Positions 60,847 to 64,000 of a stretch of 64,000 nt of DNA are shown one piece after another. Position 1 is the stretch's first letter; the number at the start of each line of letters is the position of its first letter. The notes beneath the pieces are model-generated. The model did not search any database and was not told the DNA's origin. It saw nothing but the letters and a program-made list of their open reading frames with translations. Source of the stretch: Evansella halocellulosilytica (lineage in GTDB: Bacteria > Bacillota > Bacilli > Bacillales > Salisediminibacteriaceae); NCBI RefSeq assembly GCF_002335745.1, contig NZ_NIST01000001.1:3472354-3536353 (forward strand), given 5' to 3'. Position numbers and translations under genes: made by a program.

Positions 60847-62998
60847 TGTTATAATTTCAGAGAAACCTTCTGTTGCTAAAAATATTGCGGATGCGTTAAA
60901 GATTAAGTCTAAGAAGGAAGGGTACTTTGAAGGAAAGGATTATATTGTTACATGGGCTTTTGGCCATTTATTACAGCTTTATGACGCCAAAGATTACGAT
61001 AAGGGTATGACAAGGTGGAATATGGACAACTTTCCTTTTATCCCTTCCAATTTTCGTTATAAAGTTAAAAGTGATCCCCGAAATAAAGGGAAAGAAGATT
61101 TTCGTGCCAAAAAGCAGTTGAAAATCATATACAGTTTAATCAATCGAAATGACGTAGATACTGTTATATCTGCTTGTGATTTTGATCGGGAAGGACAAAT
61201 AATTGGGGACACGATTATTTACAACCTTAAGACTCAAAAGAAGGTGTATCGCTTATTACTAAACGAATGGACACCAGATGAAGTGTTAAAAGGAATCCGA
61301 AGCATAAAACCAAATAAAGAAATGAAATCACTTCAAGATGCAGGTATAAGCCGACAATGGGCAGATTGGGTCATCGGAATTAATTTAACTTCTGTGGCAA
61401 CATTGAAGTATCAAAAAGGTTCTGGTAAGGCACTGAACATTGGAAGAGTGCTACTTCCAACCTTAAAAATAATTTATGATCGAGATAAAGAAATTGAAAA
61501 CTTTGTACCTAAAGATTATTTTAAATTAGCAGCTAAATTTAAAACAAAAGATGGTAATGAGTACGAAGGGACATATGTGGAATATGAAGAGGATAAATTT
61601 AAGAATAAGGAAACGTTGGAGTTAATACAAAAAGCTCTAATTAATCAAACAGCCACAATTTTAGACAAAAAAGTTGAACTAAAAAAAGAATATCCCCCAT
61701 ATTTATTTAATCTTTCAAACTTACAGGGGTTTATAACGAATAAATATAAAGGCTGGACTTCTGACAAAGTTCTTAAAGTGGCTCAATCTCTTTATGAAAA
61801 GAAATATATTACATATCCACGTACTGCCAGTGTAGTATTGGAAGAAAGCTTAGTAGATAAGGCAGCAAAGGTACTAAATAACTTAAAAAAAGGATTACCA
61901 TATGAAAACGAAATTACATTTGCAAAGAAAAAACGTGTTTTTGATAACTCAAAGGTAGAAAGTCACAGTGCAATAACTCCGACATATTTACTTCCAAAAT
62001 CCTTAACGAAGGATGAGGAAATTGTGTATAATGCAATCAAAAATCGTTTTATTATGCAGTTTATGCCTATTGCTAAACATGAAGAAACTAAAATAATGAC
62101 TAAAGCAAATATGGATGATATAAAAGGTTTGTTTATATCAAAAGGAAAAGTACAGTTGGTTGAAGGGTGGAAAAAGGTTGAGAAAATTGAATCTAAGGAT
62201 ACTATCCTCCCTCAAGTAAAAATAGATGAAGTTGTTAGCATTATAGATCAAAAATTGACTTCTCATGTGACAAAACCACCAAAACATCATACGGAAAAAA
62301 CGTTACTTAGAGTAATGGAAACATGCGGTAAAGGCAAAGAGGATGAAGAAAGTGTAGTAATGATGGAGAATATATTAAGTGGCTATAGTATAGGTACACC
62401 AGCTACAAGGGCTGAAACAATTAAAAAACTAAAAGTTGTTGGCTATATAGCTATTCAAAATAAAAATTTAACCTGCACAGAACTAGGGAAAAAGTTAGTT
62501 GAAACATTTCCAGTAAAGGAATTATTTGATTTAGAATTCACTGGTAGATTGGAAAAAACATTGTCTGATATTGAAAAGCACAAGTTTACAAAGGAAAGTT
62601 TCTTGAACTTAATTTTTGATTTTACAACTGATGCTGTTAAAACAATTAAAAATGAAAAAGACATCATTATTAATAAAATATCAAATGAAAGGAAATCAAT
62701 TGAGGTTCTTGGAAAGTGTCCTCTTTGTAGGAATGGAATTATTGAAGGAAAAAAAGGCTTTGGATGCAGCAACTGGAAAAATGGCTGTAAATATGTCATT
62801 TGGAAAAATGATAAATATTTAGCGTCGATGAAAAAGAAACCAACAAAAACAATGGTAAAAAGTCTTTTAAAAAATGGAGTCGTTTTGGTTAAAGGACTAA
62901 CGAGTAAAAAAGGTAATAAGTTTGATGCTAATTTACGTTATGAGAAAAATTCTGATAACGAATTTTTTAGTTGGAAGATGGAGTTTCTTGAAAAGTAA
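60839..62998 (+). CDS. topB: DNA topoisomerase III
   Basis: 719 residues from ATG 60839 behind GAGGGGGGAG. Type IA topoisomerase that relaxes and decatenates DNA through a single-strand break. TOPRIM domain: VIISEKPSVAKNIADAL (1-19) with SACDFDREGQIIGD (metal Asp/Glu). Active-site Tyr326 in KYITYPRTASVVLE. SHSAITPT and GIGTPATRAETIKKL-like elements are present (written here YSIGTPATRAETIKKLK). The C-terminus has a zinc ribbon, GKCPLCRNGIIEGKKGFGC, with C-x2-C, then CSNWKNGCKYVIWK. It seems distinct from the TopB type of the relic at 60739, as if acquired from a different source. No mobilisation genes are next to it. Confidence 0.9.
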   Translation: MLSVIISEKPSVAKNIADALKIKSKKEGYFEGKDYIVTWAFGHLLQLYDAKDYDKGMTRWNMDNFPFIPSNFRYKVKSDPRNKGKEDFRAKKQLKIIYSLINRNDVDTVISACDFDREGQIIGDTIIYNLKTQKKVYRLLLNEWTPDEVLKGIRSIKPNKEMKSLQDAGISRQWADWVIGINLTSVATLKYQKGSGKALNIGRVLLPTLKIIYDRDKEIENFVPKDYFKLAAKFKTKDGNEYEGTYVEYEEDKFKNKETLELIQKALINQTATILDKKVELKKEYPPYLFNLSNLQGFITNKYKGWTSDKVLKVAQSLYEKKYITYPRTASVVLEESLVDKAAKVLNNLKKGLPYENEITFAKKKRVFDNSKVESHSAITPTYLLPKSLTKDEEIVYNAIKNRFIMQFMPIAKHEETKIMTKANMDDIKGLFISKGKVQLVEGWKKVEKIESKDTILPQVKIDEVVSIIDQKLTSHVTKPPKHHTEKTLLRVMETCGKGKEDEESVVMMENILSGYSIGTPATRAETIKKLKVVGYIAIQNKNLTCTELGKKLVETFPVKELFDLEFTGRLEKTLSDIEKHKFTKESFLNLIFDFTTDAVKTIKNEKDIIINKISNERKSIEVLGKCPLCRNGIIEGKKGFGCSNWKNGCKYVIWKNDKYLASMKKKPTKTMVKSLLKNGVVLVKGLTSKKGNKFDANLRYEKNSDNEFFSWKMEFLEK

Positions 62999-63063
62999 AA
63001 CATGTTAAAAGTGACCTTAACATGATTAGAAAATTGTTGATTATGATAACGGGTTCCGTTACA

Positions 63064-63104
63064 TTTGGGGAGTGTTGATCCTCCTTGAGGCCAACACTCC
63101 CAAA
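63064..63104 (+). terminator. Strong hairpin after topB
   Basis: TTTGGGGAGTGTTG pairs with CAACACTCCCAAA (one bulged G), with CCTC/GAGG continuing the stem. It lacks a T run, so it is an inefficient terminator or an mRNA-protecting end. Confidence 0.5.
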
Positions 63105-63182
63105 CTTCCATTTCTCCCCTTTGTCCGACACAGTATGTTATAATAGTAAAAATCATTTTTTATATAGAAAGGGATATGTGTG

Positions 63183-63956
63183 ATGTGTGCAAAGCCGAAT
63201 AAAAAGTATACGGTTCCATCCGTAGACAAGGCGATTGATGTGCTCATGTTGTTAAGTGAAAATCCAAATTTGTCTTTAAATCAAGTTGTCGAAACTTTAG
63301 GCTTTTCTATGAGCACTTGCTATAACATTCTAAATACTTTACAAAACAGAGGTTTGGTAGAAAAGGATTCATTAACTGCCCGTTATTCTCTAGGTTTAAC
63401 CTTAATGAGATTAGGAATGGAAATCTATGAAAAGATTGATATTCGGATAATTGCCCACCCCGTCATGAAGGACCTAGTAAATAAGTTTGGAGAAACGAGC
63501 TATTTATCTAGTATTGACAAGAGCACTTACGAGGGTGTGGTTTTAGATAAAATAGAAAGTCTAAAAACGGTTACAGTAGTAAGGTCAATAGGAAGTAGAG
63601 TTCCTCTATATGCTTCTGCAACAGGAAAGTCCTTATTATCGGGTTTGTCACCTGCAGAACTAGAAGAATACCTTCAAACTGTTTCATTTTACAAATATAC
63701 TGAAAACACCATTACGCAAGCAGAAGAGTTAAAAAATGAATTAGAGAAAATTAAACAGCAGGGGTATGCTATTACCGAAGATGAGATGGGTGACGGTGCT
63801 TCGTCAGTTAGTGTACCCATTAATGATTATCAAGGAAATGTGATTGCTGCTATGAGTGTTGCGGGTCCTATCGATCGAATGAAGAATCTTATTCCGCAAA
63901 TTATACCTGAAGTAAAAGTTTCAGCAGAAAGAATATCTGAGCTGTTAAGAAGATAG
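63183..63956 (+). CDS. IclR family transcriptional regulator
   Basis: 257 residues from ATG 63183 (GAAAGGG 9 nt upstream; the GTG at 63180 is equally possible). N-terminal winged HTH (about 10-75: VPSVDKAIDVLMLLSENPNL, FSMSTCYNILNTLQNRGLVE) and a C-terminal IclR ligand domain (RIIAHPVMKDLVNKFGETSY, RSIGSRVPLYASATGKSLLS, DGASSVSVPINDYQGNVIAA). Such proteins usually control catabolic genes for aromatic acids, sugars acids or glyoxylate. The target is probably downstream of the window; 63957-64000 shows nothing. Confidence 0.9.
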   Translation: MCAKPNKKYTVPSVDKAIDVLMLLSENPNLSLNQVVETLGFSMSTCYNILNTLQNRGLVEKDSLTARYSLGLTLMRLGMEIYEKIDIRIIAHPVMKDLVNKFGETSYLSSIDKSTYEGVVLDKIESLKTVTVVRSIGSRVPLYASATGKSLLSGLSPAELEEYLQTVSFYKYTENTITQAEELKNELEKIKQQGYAITEDEMGDGASSVSVPINDYQGNVIAAMSVAGPIDRMKNLIPQIIPEVKVSAERISELLRR

Positions 63957-64000
63957 GTTTAAACAAATTTATAGCTGTTCACTTCTCGGAGAGCTTCTTT

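Noticed and set aside
1-64000. Search for rRNA, tRNA, complete IS, prophage, attachment sites or replication origin
   Set aside because: No sequence resembling these was recognised on reading both strands; only IS-end-like debris is reported.

Overview
The window looks like chromosome of a low-GC, endospore-forming member of the Bacillaceae, probably an alkaliphile. The proteins are Bacillus-type throughout: YpcP, YqhV, YteA, YhcY/YhcZ-like kinase and regulator, CotS and CotSA, GtaB, DynA, CvfB and TypA. Spore coat genes are present, and the secreted proteins are strongly acidic. I see no rRNA, tRNA, CRISPR array or intact insertion sequence. Ribosome binding sites are strong, and several genes start with TTG or GTG behind a clear Shine-Dalgarno.

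Layout: 1-858, 5' part of an oligoendopeptidase F gene. 1021-3748, a NitT/TauT-type ABC importer operon. 3841-5475, a TetR regulator and a cation efflux protein sharing a near-identical palindromic operator. 5494-7385, a two-domain gamma-glutamylcyclotransferase, a small membrane protein and a GNAT-like protein. 7689-11446, class I ribonucleotide reductase genes behind two tandem NrdR boxes and a cobalamin riboswitch with terminator. 11450-11700, debris of a COG0212 (5-formyl-THF cyclo-ligase-like) gene. 11960-21133, a giant secreted subtilase of about 3,057 residues with five tandem modules of 370-380 residues. 21236-27991, mostly single genes: CGNR regulator, DinB, Ohr, DUF4395, serine hydrolase, LysM/Gmad2 protein and a two-component pair. 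28245-35338, nucleic-acid, B12 and translation genes: YpcP, YqhV, a B12-binding-like protein, UvsE, YteA, TypA and a cold-shock protein.

35585-41235 ends in the most suggestive system. An HTH-TPR regulator of the RRNPP type (38466-39749) overlaps by 8 nt a 43-codon gene for an exported pre-peptide (39742-39873). Next comes a secreted subtilisin (40096-41235) preceded by a perfect 18-bp palindrome. The layout is like NprR-NprX-NprA and suggests a peptide quorum-sensing circuit controlling a protease. 41539-47377: kynA, then a purine-class riboswitch with terminator in front of a PhnD/PhnC/PhnE/PhnE importer, and an inositol-monophosphatase family gene. 47426-53089: GalU, two CotSA-like glycosyltransferases, a CotS-like protein and an acidic protein (spore coat and polysaccharide theme). 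53283-53632 is a non-coding tandem repeat. 53836-64000: polysaccharide deacetylase, double dynamin, a HesB-like gene with an in-frame UGA, an IS-like remnant, CvfB, a topB relic overlapping a full-length divergent topB, and an IclR regulator.

Three copies of one intergenic repeat (22793, 41264, 60461) and two of another (41371, 43691) are dispersed through the window. The clearest regulatory logic is: NrdR plus B12 control of nrdAB; TetR autoregulation plus control of an exporter; possible purine control of the PhnDCE-like importer; and possible peptide control of subtilisin.
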